From: Clostridia bacterium
GTDB lineage: Bacteria; Bacillota; Clostridia; Lachnospirales; WQUN01
DNA: 6,152 nucleotides
Assembly: GCA_025997155.1 (NCBI GenBank)
Contig: BNUF01000144.1
Coordinates: 1-6,152, forward strand
Direction of reading: 5' to 3'
The first letter of the stretch is position 1. Each line of letters begins with the position of its first letter. Below are positions 1 through 6,152 of this stretch, in pieces. The position numbers were made by a program, and so were the translations under genes. Below the pieces are notes generated by a model. That model had not been told where the DNA came from. It ran no database searches and was given only the letters and a program-made list of their open reading frames with translations.

Positions 1-1
1 G

Positions 2-103
2 GTGCAAAAATTGCTCGGACACGTTAAAATAGATACTACAATGCGCTATGCAATGGTGGAGCAAAATAACGTCAAAAACGCACACAGAAAATTTATAGGA
101 TAA
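2..103 (+). CDS. Tyrosine recombinase/integrase, C-terminal end (5' part outside window)
   Basis: An open frame enters from the left edge and ends at TAA 101-103, leaving 33 residues. They carry the end of the catalytic domain of tyrosine recombinases: an LGH motif (fragment residues 5-7) followed nine residues later by the candidate nucleophile tyrosine (residue 16, in TTMRYAMV), the same LGH-to-Tyr spacing as in XerC/XerD. These enzymes cut and rejoin DNA at paired sites through a 3'-phosphotyrosine intermediate. The fragment ends in a short basic tail, NVKNAHRKFIG. From memory, similar tails occur in recombinases adjacent to type I restriction hsdS genes, which they rearrange. With hsdR downstream, an hsdS-shuffling role is plausible, but a phage or island integrase cannot be excluded from this fragment. 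The frame is too short to appear in a simple ORF list. Confidence 0.85.
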   Translation: MQKLLGHVKIDTTMRYAMVEQNNVKNAHRKFIG

Positions 104-126
104 CTTTGTACACAAAAATATCGACT

Positions 127-153
127 ATTTGTCAAAATTCGCTATTGACAAAT
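127..153. repeat. Perfect 9-bp inverted repeat over the -35 box (candidate operator)
   Basis: ATTTGTCAA (127-135) and its exact reverse complement TTGACAAAT (145-153) are separated by 9 bp, so arm centres lie 18 bp apart. The right arm contains the -35 hexamer, so a protein bound here would block RNA polymerase. Superimposed is a direct repeat of AAATTCGC (135-142 and 150-157). A weaker 12-bp interrupted palindrome, TTTGT-AC-ACAAA, lies at 105-116. The layout fits an autoregulatory operator. Because it lies 24 bp past a tyrosine recombinase gene, arms plus spacer could alternatively be a recombinase core site. Confidence 0.55.
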
Positions 154-173
154 TCGCAAAAATAGAGTATAAT
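145..173 (+). promoter_or_regulatory. Consensus sigma-70/sigma-A promoter for the peptidase-PIN-hsdR operon
   Basis: TTGACA at 145-150 and TATAAT at 168-173 match the consensus at all twelve positions and are separated by exactly 17 bp. Transcription would begin near 180, leaving a leader of about 30 nt before the GTG at 209. No comparable promoter is visible in the short gaps ahead of the next two genes, so this one probably drives all three. Such a strong unregulated promoter would be unusual ahead of restriction and toxin-like genes, which fits repression through the overlapping inverted repeat. Confidence 0.85.
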
Positions 174-193
174 AAAGAGATTTATAGAGTGTG

Positions 194-201
194 AAAGGAG
201 G
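194..201 (+). promoter_or_regulatory. Strong Shine-Dalgarno that fixes the first gene's start at GTG 209
   Basis: AAAGGAGG at 194-201 is complementary to the 3' end of 16S rRNA and lies 7 nt before the GTG at 209. A longer reading from the GTG at 191 would place this site inside the coding sequence, with no ribosome binding site ahead of it. The start at 209 is therefore preferred. Confidence 0.85.
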
Positions 202-208
202 TTCTCCC

Positions 209-1351
209 GTGAAAAATAATACAGTTTCTGTTTCCCCAAAAATATGGGATTGGGTTAAAATTGCTACAAGCAATCAGTCCATAGGCAAAGATTGGAAAGA
301 AAAGATGACTAAGTGGATTAGCGGCGAGAAACAGCCTACTTTAACCGATTTGGAAAAATTTAGTAAGGCAACGCATATTCCATTTGGGTATTTCTTGCTT
401 AAAACGCCGCCGAAAGAAAAAGTTAAAATTTTGGAGTATCGAACAGTCGGCAGTGTTCCTGTTACTAACCCAAGCCGTGAACTTGTGGATACAAACCACC
501 AAATGGAGAGTATTCAAGATTTTATGCGTGATTATATGATTCAGAACTATGCGGAAAAACTTCCGTTCGTGGGCTGTGTTGACAGCAATATGAGCGTGAT
601 AGAGATAGCCTCTAAGATACGGGATTTTTTGAAGATTGATGAAAACTGGTATACTAAATCTAAGAACGCCGATGATTCATTTAGGTTGTTGCGCCAAAAA
701 ATCAGCGATACAGGCATAATAGTTATGCTTAACGGCATAGTAGCTGGGAACACTCATCGACCGCTTAACATAGACGAATTTAGGGCGTTTACGCTTGTGG
801 ACGATTATGCGCCGCTTATATTTATAAACTCGACAGACTCATACAACGGAAAACTTTTTTCGCTTATACACGAAACTGTCCATATAGGGCTTGGAACTAA
901 CAGTTTTTTTAACACATCACCGTTAAATGTTTATGACGTTAGCCCCGAAGAAACCTTAACCAACGTTATTACGGCGGAAATATTAGTTCCTCTTGCGGTA
1001 TTTACCGAAAAATGGAAAGAATGTGAGAATATAGAAAAATTAGCTTCTATATTCAAGTGCGGTTCGGTTGTAATTGCCCGCCGCGCCTTAGACAGCAAAT
1101 TTATCTCGCAAAAAACATATGTTGATTTGGCAAATGACGCAAAGCAAAACTTTTTGAACTCTAAGAACGGTAAATCAAAGGGCGGTAATTATTACACTAC
1201 CGAAAAGAGCCGCATTGACAACCGCTTTTTGTTGTCTTTGGATTCAAGCGTTAGGGAAGGGCGGACGCTTTTTACAGACGCATATAGGCTGACAAACACC
1301 AATATGAACAGCTTTGACAGACTTGTCAAGGAGGTGAGGGGCGAAGAATGA
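209..1351 (+). CDS. ImmA/IrrE-family metallopeptidase with partial HTH-like N-terminus
   Basis: The product is 380 residues from GTG 209. Residues about 30-65 (KWISGEKQPTLTDLEKF then PFGYFLL) resemble the second half of an Xre-type helix-turn-helix region, as in COG2856-like proteins. The zinc peptidase core carries HETVH at 221-225, with E222 as catalytic base and H221/H225 as ligands. A segment about 25 residues later, PEETLTN leading into AEILVP, supplies the probable third ligand E248. Family members such as ImmA and IrrE cleave a partner repressor, while others act as antitoxin-like partners. The gene follows a consensus promoter and overlaps the PIN-like gene by 4 bp, which indicates translational coupling. 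The operator-like repeat upstream could be bound by this protein or by an Xre repressor outside the window. The family assignment is secure; the substrate is unknown. Confidence 0.9.
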   Translation: MKNNTVSVSPKIWDWVKIATSNQSIGKDWKEKMTKWISGEKQPTLTDLEKFSKATHIPFGYFLLKTPPKEKVKILEYRTVGSVPVTNPSRELVDTNHQMESIQDFMRDYMIQNYAEKLPFVGCVDSNMSVIEIASKIRDFLKIDENWYTKSKNADDSFRLLRQKISDTGIIVMLNGIVAGNTHRPLNIDEFRAFTLVDDYAPLIFINSTDSYNGKLFSLIHETVHIGLGTNSFFNTSPLNVYDVSPEETLTNVITAEILVPLAVFTEKWKECENIEKLASIFKCGSVVIARRALDSKFISQKTYVDLANDAKQNFLNSKNGKSKGGNYYTTEKSRIDNRFLLSLDSSVREGRTLFTDAYRLTNTNMNSFDRLVKEVRGEE

Positions 1352-1866
1352 ACGTTCAAACCGAGATTTTTTTGGCGGATACAAACATATTTATTGAACC
1401 TTTTAAGACTTTTTATCCTACTGACTTTGCTCCTCAATATTGGAGTTTTTTGGAATATGAACTTAAAAACGGGACTATTAAATTGTTGGACAAGGTTCGC
1501 GCGGAAGTCAAAGCAAAAGGATTAAAGGAATGGCTTGTCGGAGTTAAAGGCGTGGCTGTTATTAAAAGCGGAGATAATAGCATTTTAGAAAATTTGGGGA
1601 ATATTCTTGACCACCTCCAAAATGCCGGACTTTATACGGATAACGCACTAACTGAATGGAGTAAAAACGAAGTCGCCGACCCGTGGATTATTGCAACCGC
1701 AATGGCAAAAGATTACACTGTTGTCACTCTTGAACAGCCTAATCGCAACTTGGGCAAGGGAGGGCTTATAAAAGAAGCGAAAGTACCCGATGTCTGCAAA
1801 CATTTTGATGTACCATACATAGACTTATATACTATGCTCCGCAGATTAAAGTTTACTTTCGGTTGA
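1348..1866 (+). CDS. DUF4411 family PIN-like protein, putative RNase (toxin candidate)
   Basis: This 172-residue protein has the architecture of DUF4411, a PIN-like family. It opens with a hydrophobic strand and LADTNIFIEP (D11), has E53 in the KVRAEV segment, D111 in VADPWIIATAMA, and E129 in VVTLEQP. It ends with the family's IPDVC-like segment (VPDVC, 146-150) and a LLR-like tail. D11, E53, D111 and E129 are the likely acidic metal-binding cluster, so the site looks intact. PIN domains are Mg2+/Mn2+-dependent ribonucleases and many are toxins of toxin-antitoxin pairs. The ATG overlaps the TGA of the peptidase gene (ATGA), with AAGGAGGTGA at 1328-1337 inside that gene's end as the ribosome binding site. 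DUF4411 genes are often found beside ImmA/IrrE-type genes, which supports a two-gene module. RNase activity and toxicity are inferred and not evident from sequence alone. Confidence 0.87.
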   Translation: MNVQTEIFLADTNIFIEPFKTFYPTDFAPQYWSFLEYELKNGTIKLLDKVRAEVKAKGLKEWLVGVKGVAVIKSGDNSILENLGNILDHLQNAGLYTDNALTEWSKNEVADPWIIATAMAKDYTVVTLEQPNRNLGKGGLIKEAKVPDVCKHFDVPYIDLYTMLRRLKFTFG

Positions 1867-1876
1867 TGATACATAT

Positions 1877-1883
1877 GGGGGAG
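1877..1883 (+). promoter_or_regulatory. Ribosome binding site of hsdR
   Basis: GGGGGAG lies only 4 nt before the ATG at 1888, a somewhat short spacing. The whole gap from the preceding stop is 21 bp and leaves no room for a separate promoter, so hsdR is probably translated from the shared transcript. Confidence 0.6.
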
Positions 1884-1887
1884 TAGT

Positions 1888-4800
1888 ATGAAATTTGACG
1901 AACACGCGTTAGAGATGTCCATAATGGGAATGTTTGAGGACGAGGATTATATTCACGTTCAAGGCAATAAAATTCACCGTGAGAAGTCAGATGTATTGCT
2001 TGCTGATGATTTACGTCTATATCTTTCTGAAAGATACGCCCTTGAGGGAATTACAAGAAATGAATTTGAGAGTGTACTGCTTAAGCTCCGAGCAATTTCG
2101 GGTACGGTTTACGAAGTCAACAAAGCGGCTTTTCGGCTTATTTCAGACGGCTTTATTTTGAACCGTGACGACAGGACGCAAAAAGATTTTTTCATCGAAC
2201 TCATTGATTTTTCAATTCCCGAAAACAACATCTTCAAGATTGTAAATCAAGTTGAGATTTCGGGATACGAACGGCGTATCCCAGACGGCATTGTTTATGT
2301 AAACGGTTTGCCTATCGTTGTTTTGGAGTTTAAGAGTGCCTCGAAAGAAAATACAACGATATTAGACGCATATGAACAGTTGACGATTAGATACAAGCGT
2401 GACATTCCCGAATTATTTAAGTATAACGCTTTTGTCGTTATAAGTGACGGAGTGAACAATAAGTATGGTTCGCTGTTTGCTCCCTATGATTTTTTCTATG
2501 CGTGGCGTAAAACTTCTGATGATACTCCCGAAATGGACGGAATATCTTCACTGTTCACAATGGTCAAAGGACTGTTCCGCAAAGATAGGTTGCTTTCTGT
2601 TGTAAAAAATTATGTGTACTTCCCCGATAACGCCGAACACGAACTAAAAGTTGTCTGCCGTTATCCGCAATTTTTCGCCGCCGAAAAATTGTTTGCAAAT
2701 ATAAAAGAACATATTCGTCCAAATGGGGACGGAAAAGGCGGTACTTATTTTGGCGCGACAGGGTGCGGAAAAAGTTTCACTATGCTGTTCTTGACGCGCT
2801 TGCTTATGAAAAGCGCGTATCTAAAAAGCCCCACAATCGTCATTATTACGGACAGGACAGACCTTGATACTCAACTTTCCGAACAATTTGTATCCTCAAA
2901 AAATTACATAGGCGACAACGCAATCATAAGCATAGACTCACGAGAACAGTTGGCGAGTGAGTTACGAGGACGCACAAGCGGCGGCGTTTACCTCACCACG
3001 ATTCAAAAGTTTTCCGAAGATATAAAACAACTTACAGACCGTACAAATGTTATCTGCATTTCAGATGAGGCTCACCGTTCGCAGACAAACCTTGCTCCAA
3101 AAGGAACAACCGACAGCGAGGGCTATCACAAAAAATACGGCTTCGCAAAATTCCTGCGCGATTCTCTCCCGAACGCAACATATGTGGGCTTTACAGGTAC
3201 GCCTGTTGACGCTACAATAGAGGTTTTCGGCGCGGTTGTAGACAGTTATACAATGACAGAATCTGTAAAAGACGGAATTACAGTAAATCTCGTGTATGAC
3301 GGACGCGCCGCAAAGGTTACTCTTGATTCGGATAAACTCCTTGAAATCGAAAACTACTACGCAAAATGCGAACTTGAGGGAGCAAACGAACACCAAATAG
3401 AGGAAAGTCAAAAAGCCGTGGCTAAACTTGATGTGATAATCGGCGACCCCGATAGACTTCGTGCCGTTGCCGCCGATTTTATAGAGCATTACGAAACACG
3501 AGTAAACGAGGGTTCAACCGTTGTCGGAAAAGCTATGTTTGTTTGCTCAAACCGATATATTGCCTTTGAGTTGTACAAGTTTATCATACAAATGCGTCCT
3601 GATTGGGTGTCCGAAAAAATCAAAATGGTTATGACACGAAACAAGGACGATAAAAAAGATTTGTACGAACTTCTCGGTAAAAAAGAATACAGGAAGAAAC
3701 TCGACAAACAATTCAAGGAAACTGATTCAAACTTCAAGATTGCGATTGTTGTTGATATGTGGCTTACCGGGTTTGATGTTCCCTGCCTTGACACGATTTA
3801 CATAGACAAGCCGATTCAGCAACACGCTTTAATTCAAACTATTTCCCGTGTGAATCGTGTTTACGAGGGTAAGGAAAAGGGCTTGATTGTCGATTACATC
3901 GGTATCAAAAACAATATGAATAAGGCTCTTGCAAAATACACGAACTTTAAGTCCGGTGAGTTCGAGGGCGTGGAGCAGTCAATTATAATCGTGAAAGACC
4001 AAATTGACGTTTTGTCGCAAATGTTACACGGTTTCGACAGTACGGATTTTTTCAACGGTTCGCCGAAAGAACAATTAAATTGCCTTAACCGTGCCGTGGA
4101 GTATGTGCAATTATCTGATGATTTAGAATTGCGTTTTATGGCGGCAGTCAAGCGTATGAAAAAAGCCTTTGATTTATGTGCGGCAAGCCCCGAAATATCG
4201 GAAGATGAGCGTGAACATATTCATTTTTATTTGGCTGTCCGCTCTATCCTGTTCAAACTTACGAAAGGCAACGCCCCGGATATTTCACAAATGAACGCTC
4301 GTGTTCGTGATATGATTGCAGAGGCTATCCAAGCAGACGGCGTTGAAGAACTTTTTGAAACGGGCAAACATATCGACATTGATATTTTCAGCGATGAATA
4401 TATGGCGAAAATCGCGCGGATACCTTTGCCGAATACCAAAATAAAAATACTGCAACAGCTTTTGTCGCAAGCTATCGACGAGTTCCGCAAGGTGAATAAA
4501 ATCAAAGGAGTTGAATTTGCCGAGCGTCTGAAAAAGGTTGTGGAAGATTACAATAACCGCCGAAAAGATGAGGCATACGCAAACGAAGTCCTTGACGATG
4601 TAGCCGACCAGTTGGCGAAACTTCTTGCGGAACTAAAATCCGAAAAATCCTCTTTTGTGGGTATGGGTATTGATTTTGAGGAAAAAGCATTTTACGACAT
4701 CCTGAAAGCCGTTGCGGAAAAGTTTGACTTCAAATACCCTCACGACAAACTGCTTATACTTTCCCGTGAAGTCAAGAAAATCGTCGATGACAAAGCACAG

Positions 4801-4956
4801 TACACCGACTGGTCGCAACGTGAGGATGTCAAAGCGGAGTTGAAAGTTGCCTTAATCCTTGTCCTTGCCCAATACGGCTATCCGCCTGTCCCCAAAGATG
4901 AAATCTTTAAGGAGATTTTTGAGCAAGCGGAGAATTTCCGAAAATACGCCGAGTAA
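1888..4956 (+). CDS. hsdR: Type I restriction enzyme R subunit (HsdR), full length
   Basis: The 1022-residue protein has the full order of HsdR domains. The N-terminal PD-(D/E)xK nuclease shows E9, D133 (RIPDG) and E147-x-K149 (VLEFKS). The SF2 translocase follows: Walker A GATGCGKS at 289-296 (K295), DEAH at 393-396, FTGTP at 435-439, TGFDVP at 627-632, and motif VI QTISRVNR at 650-657 with R654 and R657. The helical C-terminal region includes IKGVEF at 872-877, as in the HsdR C-terminal domain that docks on the methyltransferase. All key residues are present and there is no frameshift, so the subunit appears functional. It pumps DNA using ATP and cuts unmodified DNA when assembled with HsdM and HsdS. 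Those genes are not in the window. It follows the PIN-like gene by 21 bp, probably in the same operon. Confidence 0.96.
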   Translation: MKFDEHALEMSIMGMFEDEDYIHVQGNKIHREKSDVLLADDLRLYLSERYALEGITRNEFESVLLKLRAISGTVYEVNKAAFRLISDGFILNRDDRTQKDFFIELIDFSIPENNIFKIVNQVEISGYERRIPDGIVYVNGLPIVVLEFKSASKENTTILDAYEQLTIRYKRDIPELFKYNAFVVISDGVNNKYGSLFAPYDFFYAWRKTSDDTPEMDGISSLFTMVKGLFRKDRLLSVVKNYVYFPDNAEHELKVVCRYPQFFAAEKLFANIKEHIRPNGDGKGGTYFGATGCGKSFTMLFLTRLLMKSAYLKSPTIVIITDRTDLDTQLSEQFVSSKNYIGDNAIISIDSREQLASELRGRTSGGVYLTTIQKFSEDIKQLTDRTNVICISDEAHRSQTNLAPKGTTDSEGYHKKYGFAKFLRDSLPNATYVGFTGTPVDATIEVFGAVVDSYTMTESVKDGITVNLVYDGRAAKVTLDSDKLLEIENYYAKCELEGANEHQIEESQKAVAKLDVIIGDPDRLRAVAADFIEHYETRVNEGSTVVGKAMFVCSNRYIAFELYKFIIQMRPDWVSEKIKMVMTRNKDDKKDLYELLGKKEYRKKLDKQFKETDSNFKIAIVVDMWLTGFDVPCLDTIYIDKPIQQHALIQTISRVNRVYEGKEKGLIVDYIGIKNNMNKALAKYTNFKSGEFEGVEQSIIIVKDQIDVLSQMLHGFDSTDFFNGSPKEQLNCLNRAVEYVQLSDDLELRFMAAVKRMKKAFDLCAASPEISEDEREHIHFYLAVRSILFKLTKGNAPDISQMNARVRDMIAEAIQADGVEELFETGKHIDIDIFSDEYMAKIARIPLPNTKIKILQQLLSQAIDEFRKVNKIKGVEFAERLKKVVEDYNNRRKDEAYANEVLDDVADQLAKLLAELKSEKSSFVGMGIDFEEKAFYDILKAVAEKFDFKYPHDKLLILSREVKKIVDDKAQYTDWSQREDVKAELKVALILVLAQYGYPPVPKDEIFKEIFEQAENFRKYAE

Positions 4957-4983
4957 AATTAAATCATAAGTAGGTGAATGATA

Positions 4984-5100
4984 ATGAACGAACTCTTTTC
5001 TAAAGCAGAAACTCGTGTATACTTTGAACAAAGAAATAAGGACTTAGCCGCAGCTGTAGAATCTTTAACTGATGAAGTGATATTAACAACCGAACTCTAA
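4984..5100 (+). CDS. Short 38-residue ORF after hsdR, possibly the start of a broken gene
   Basis: ATG 4984 lies 27 bp past the hsdR stop, with AGGTGA at 4972-4977 six nucleotides upstream, so translation is plausible. The peptide starts MNELFSKAETRVYFEQRNK, is charged and probably helical, and has no signal or membrane segment. I do not recognise it. It stops at 5098-5100, immediately before insertion-sequence DNA. A different frame of the next bases (from 5097) reads LNEQFEQFI before stopping at 5124-5126, which would extend the peptide in a similar style. This suggests the N-terminus of a longer hsd-operon gene lost through a frameshift and IS insertion. A genuine micro-protein is the alternative. 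Confidence 0.45.
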   Translation: MNELFSKAETRVYFEQRNKDLAAAVESLTDEVILTTEL

Positions 5101-5101
5101 A

Positions 5102-5120
5102 TGAGCAATTTGAGCAATTT
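5102..5120. repeat. Tandem 9-bp repeat (TGAGCAATT x2 plus one base)
   Basis: TGAGCAATT occurs at 5102-5110 and again directly at 5111-5119, with the following T also matching the cycle. It sits between the stop of the 38-residue ORF and the transposase remnant. In one frame it encodes the repeated tripeptide EQF. It may be simple slippage within a former coding sequence. Because the copies are adjacent with nothing between them, it is not a flanking target duplication of the present element. Confidence 0.6.
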
Positions 5121-6030
5121 ATATAGAATTCAGAAAAAAATCTGCATAAAAAAGACATTTCAAGCAAAAAGGTGTAAGATTAGGTTGAACGCCAAAATCT
5201 ACGCCGAAAGCGAGGAATGTCTTATGAACTATAAGATAGCACGAATCCAAACAATAGTCAAGTTTATGGAAAGTTTAAGGTTGAATAACCTTTATTCCCG
5301 CCCTACTCTAAAGCATATTGAAGAATTTCTAAAATCGTCCGCAATCAAAGGGTATAATGGCAAAGTCACTGATATAGCTGAATATAGCAAAAATCACAGG
5401 ACGACGATAGGATATTTCCTAAATAAAGGGAAATGGGATGACAAGGTTTTGGAGGAAAACATAAAATCAAAGGTTGTTGAAGTAATAAGCGAACAGCACA
5501 AAATCAACGAAAATCCTGTATTTGTGAGCGTTGACGATACGGTGAATCCCAAAAAAAAGCCTTCGTCAAAAGCTAAAGCTCCAATTGAGTCCGCTGACTT
5601 TCACTATTCCCATTTATTGGGCAAAACCGTATGGGGGCATCAGGTAATCTCGACAATGATGAGTTGCGGAGATGTTTCTTTGAATTTTGATTTATGTCAC
5701 TACGATAAAAGTAAAAGCAAAATCGACTCCGTTGTAGAAATGGCAAGCACTCTTCCTGTATATGAAACTTCTTCGTATGCCTTATTTGACAGTTGGTTCT
5801 GTTGTAAAAAAGTAATAGACGCTTTTGAAAAACAGGGTTATTACTGCACTGGAGCTTTGAAAACCAACAGGATTATCTACCCAAAAGGAGTACGCATAAG
5901 CATTAACGAATTCGCTGAAAAATACATAGAAATAAATGATGTTAGCCTTGTCACAGTTAACTCAAAAAGTTACTATGTATACCGCTATGAGGGTGCGTTA
6001 AATGATATTCCAAACGCTGTCGTCTTGATA
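5121..6030 (+). mobile_element. Remnant of an IS4/IS701-like insertion sequence
   Basis: This stretch carries the 5' untranslated region and about two thirds of a DDE transposase gene. The left boundary is approximate: it lies somewhere between the end of the short ORF at 5100 and the transposase start at 5224, and I could not define a terminal inverted repeat because the right end is missing from the window. The right boundary is the apparent junction with an IS630-family element at 6029-6032. The element is immobile in this form. Confidence 0.65.
5212..5217 (+). promoter_or_regulatory. Ribosome binding site setting the transposase start at ATG 5224
   Basis: GAGGAA lies 6 nt before ATG 5224, where family-like sequence begins. 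The in-frame ATG at 5101 would add 41 residues of lysine-rich, non-family sequence with no ribosome binding site and is not preferred. Confidence 0.7.
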
Positions 6031-6033
6031 TAG
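5224..6033 (+). pseudogene. IS4/IS701-like DDE transposase, 3' truncated
   Basis: The frame gives 269 residues, whereas I recall related transposases as roughly 400 or more. An N-terminal helical DNA-binding region with TDIAEYSKNHRTTIGYFL (about 49-66) precedes the RNase H-like catalytic core. The first acidic motif is VSVDDTVNPKKKP (D104/D105), followed by HYSHLLGKTVWGHQ at 127-140, and the second catalytic aspartate is D189 in ALFDSWF. The third acidic residue, expected further on, is missing because the frame stops at TAG 6031-6033, where IS630-like DNA begins. The protein breaks off in a core strand (NAVVLI), so this is an interruption and not a natural end. Activity is very unlikely. Assignment to IS701 or IS4 is uncertain; the DDE_5-like class is firmer. 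Confidence 0.85.
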
Positions 6034-6152
6034 TCGAGGCTATTTAAAAGCGTTAGCCAACGCATCCCAAAAAGAATCAAATTTGTGCATATGAAATCTC
6101 AATCTTCTTTTAACATTTGCCCACAATTTTTCAATCGGATTAAGGTCAGGTG
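6029..6152 (-). mobile_element. IS630-family element, terminal end (continues past window)
   Basis: The element reads on the minus strand and ends near 6031, with the outer end reading TAGTCGAGGC inward from the junction. The sequence TATA at 6029-6032 fits IS630-family insertion, which duplicates a TA dinucleotide. Its transposase stop lies about 7-10 bp from the junction, so the terminal repeat almost abuts the gene. The rest of the element lies beyond 6152. Confidence 0.75.
6040..6152 (-). CDS. IS630-family transposase, C-terminal end (5' part outside window)
   Basis: On the minus strand, 36 codons read from the window edge to a TAG stop at 6042-6040. They start with PDLNPIEKLW, the hallmark third catalytic motif of IS630/Tc1-mariner-type DDE transposases, in which the glutamate of NPIE is the metal ligand. 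A basic helix (VKRRLR) and a FDSFWDAL tail follow, as in DDE_3-domain proteins. The gene is too short here to appear in a simple ORF list. It is read convergently with the interrupted transposase on the plus strand. Nothing here shows whether the full gene is intact. Confidence 0.9.
   Translation of the reverse strand, partial: PDLNPIEKLWANVKRRLRFHMHKFDSFWDALANAFK

Noticed and set aside
191..208. GTG 191 as the start of the metallopeptidase
   Set aside because: It would put the AAAGGAGG site inside the gene and has no ribosome binding site of its own; GTG 209 is 7 nt past that site.
1934..2161. Plus-strand 75-residue frame overlapping the start of hsdR
   Set aside because: It runs out of frame through the HsdR nuclease domain, without a ribosome binding site or recognisable motif.
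3061..3489. Minus-strand 142-residue open frame within hsdR
   Set aside because: It lies opposite conserved HsdR helicase motifs, has cysteine-rich non-family sequence, and no recognisable domain; it is a shadow of hsdR. The other minus-strand frames inside the large genes are rejected on the same grounds.
4957..4983. Terminator after hsdR
   Set aside because: The 27-bp gap has no stem-loop followed by a T run, and a ribosome binding site for the next ORF lies within it.
5101..5223. ATG 5101 as the transposase start
   Set aside because: The added 41 residues do not look like the family and no ribosome binding site precedes 5101; GAGGAA at 5212-5217 supports ATG 5224.
1..6152. CRISPR array, tRNA, rRNA or riboswitch
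   Set aside because: No spaced repeat series, cloverleaf or recognisable structured leader was seen; noncoding stretches are all short, the longest being about 120 bp.

Overview
The window looks like an accessory, defence-type locus from a low-to-moderate GC bacterium, most likely a member of the Bacillota (Clostridia-like). The basis is strong AAGGAGG-type ribosome binding sites, a textbook TTGACA-17-TATAAT promoter, AT-rich intergenic DNA and the transposase families present. This taxonomic reading is inference only.

Layout. (1) Positions 2-103 hold the last 33 codons of a tyrosine recombinase, cut by the window edge. (2) Positions 104-208 are a compact control region: a perfect 9-bp inverted repeat lies over the -35 box of a consensus sigma-A promoter, followed by a strong Shine-Dalgarno. 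(3) Three genes follow on the same strand with almost no gaps: an ImmA/IrrE-type metallopeptidase with a partial HTH-like N-terminus (209-1351), a DUF4411 PIN-like putative RNase (1348-1866, 4-bp ATGA overlap), and a full-length type I restriction endonuclease subunit HsdR (1888-4956). (4) A 38-codon ORF with its own ribosome binding site (4984-5100) follows hsdR and looks like the beginning of a further gene that was broken. (5) From about 5101 to the end the DNA is insertion-sequence material: an IS4/IS701-like DDE transposase truncated at 6033, apparently because an IS630-family element (opposite strand, entering at 6152 and ending near 6031) inserted into it at a TA dinucleotide.

How the parts may work together. 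HsdR is the translocase/nuclease of a type I restriction-modification complex and needs HsdM and HsdS, neither of which is in the window. The recombinase tail at the left edge resembles those of recombinases that sit beside hsdS genes and shuffle them, so the simplest inference is that hsdM/hsdS lie just upstream of position 1. The peptidase-PIN pair sits between that presumed block and hsdR and shares hsdR's only visible promoter. It is therefore a candidate toxin-antitoxin-like or regulatory module embedded in the restriction operon. That link is the most interesting feature here, and it is inference from gene order and overlap, not demonstrated function.
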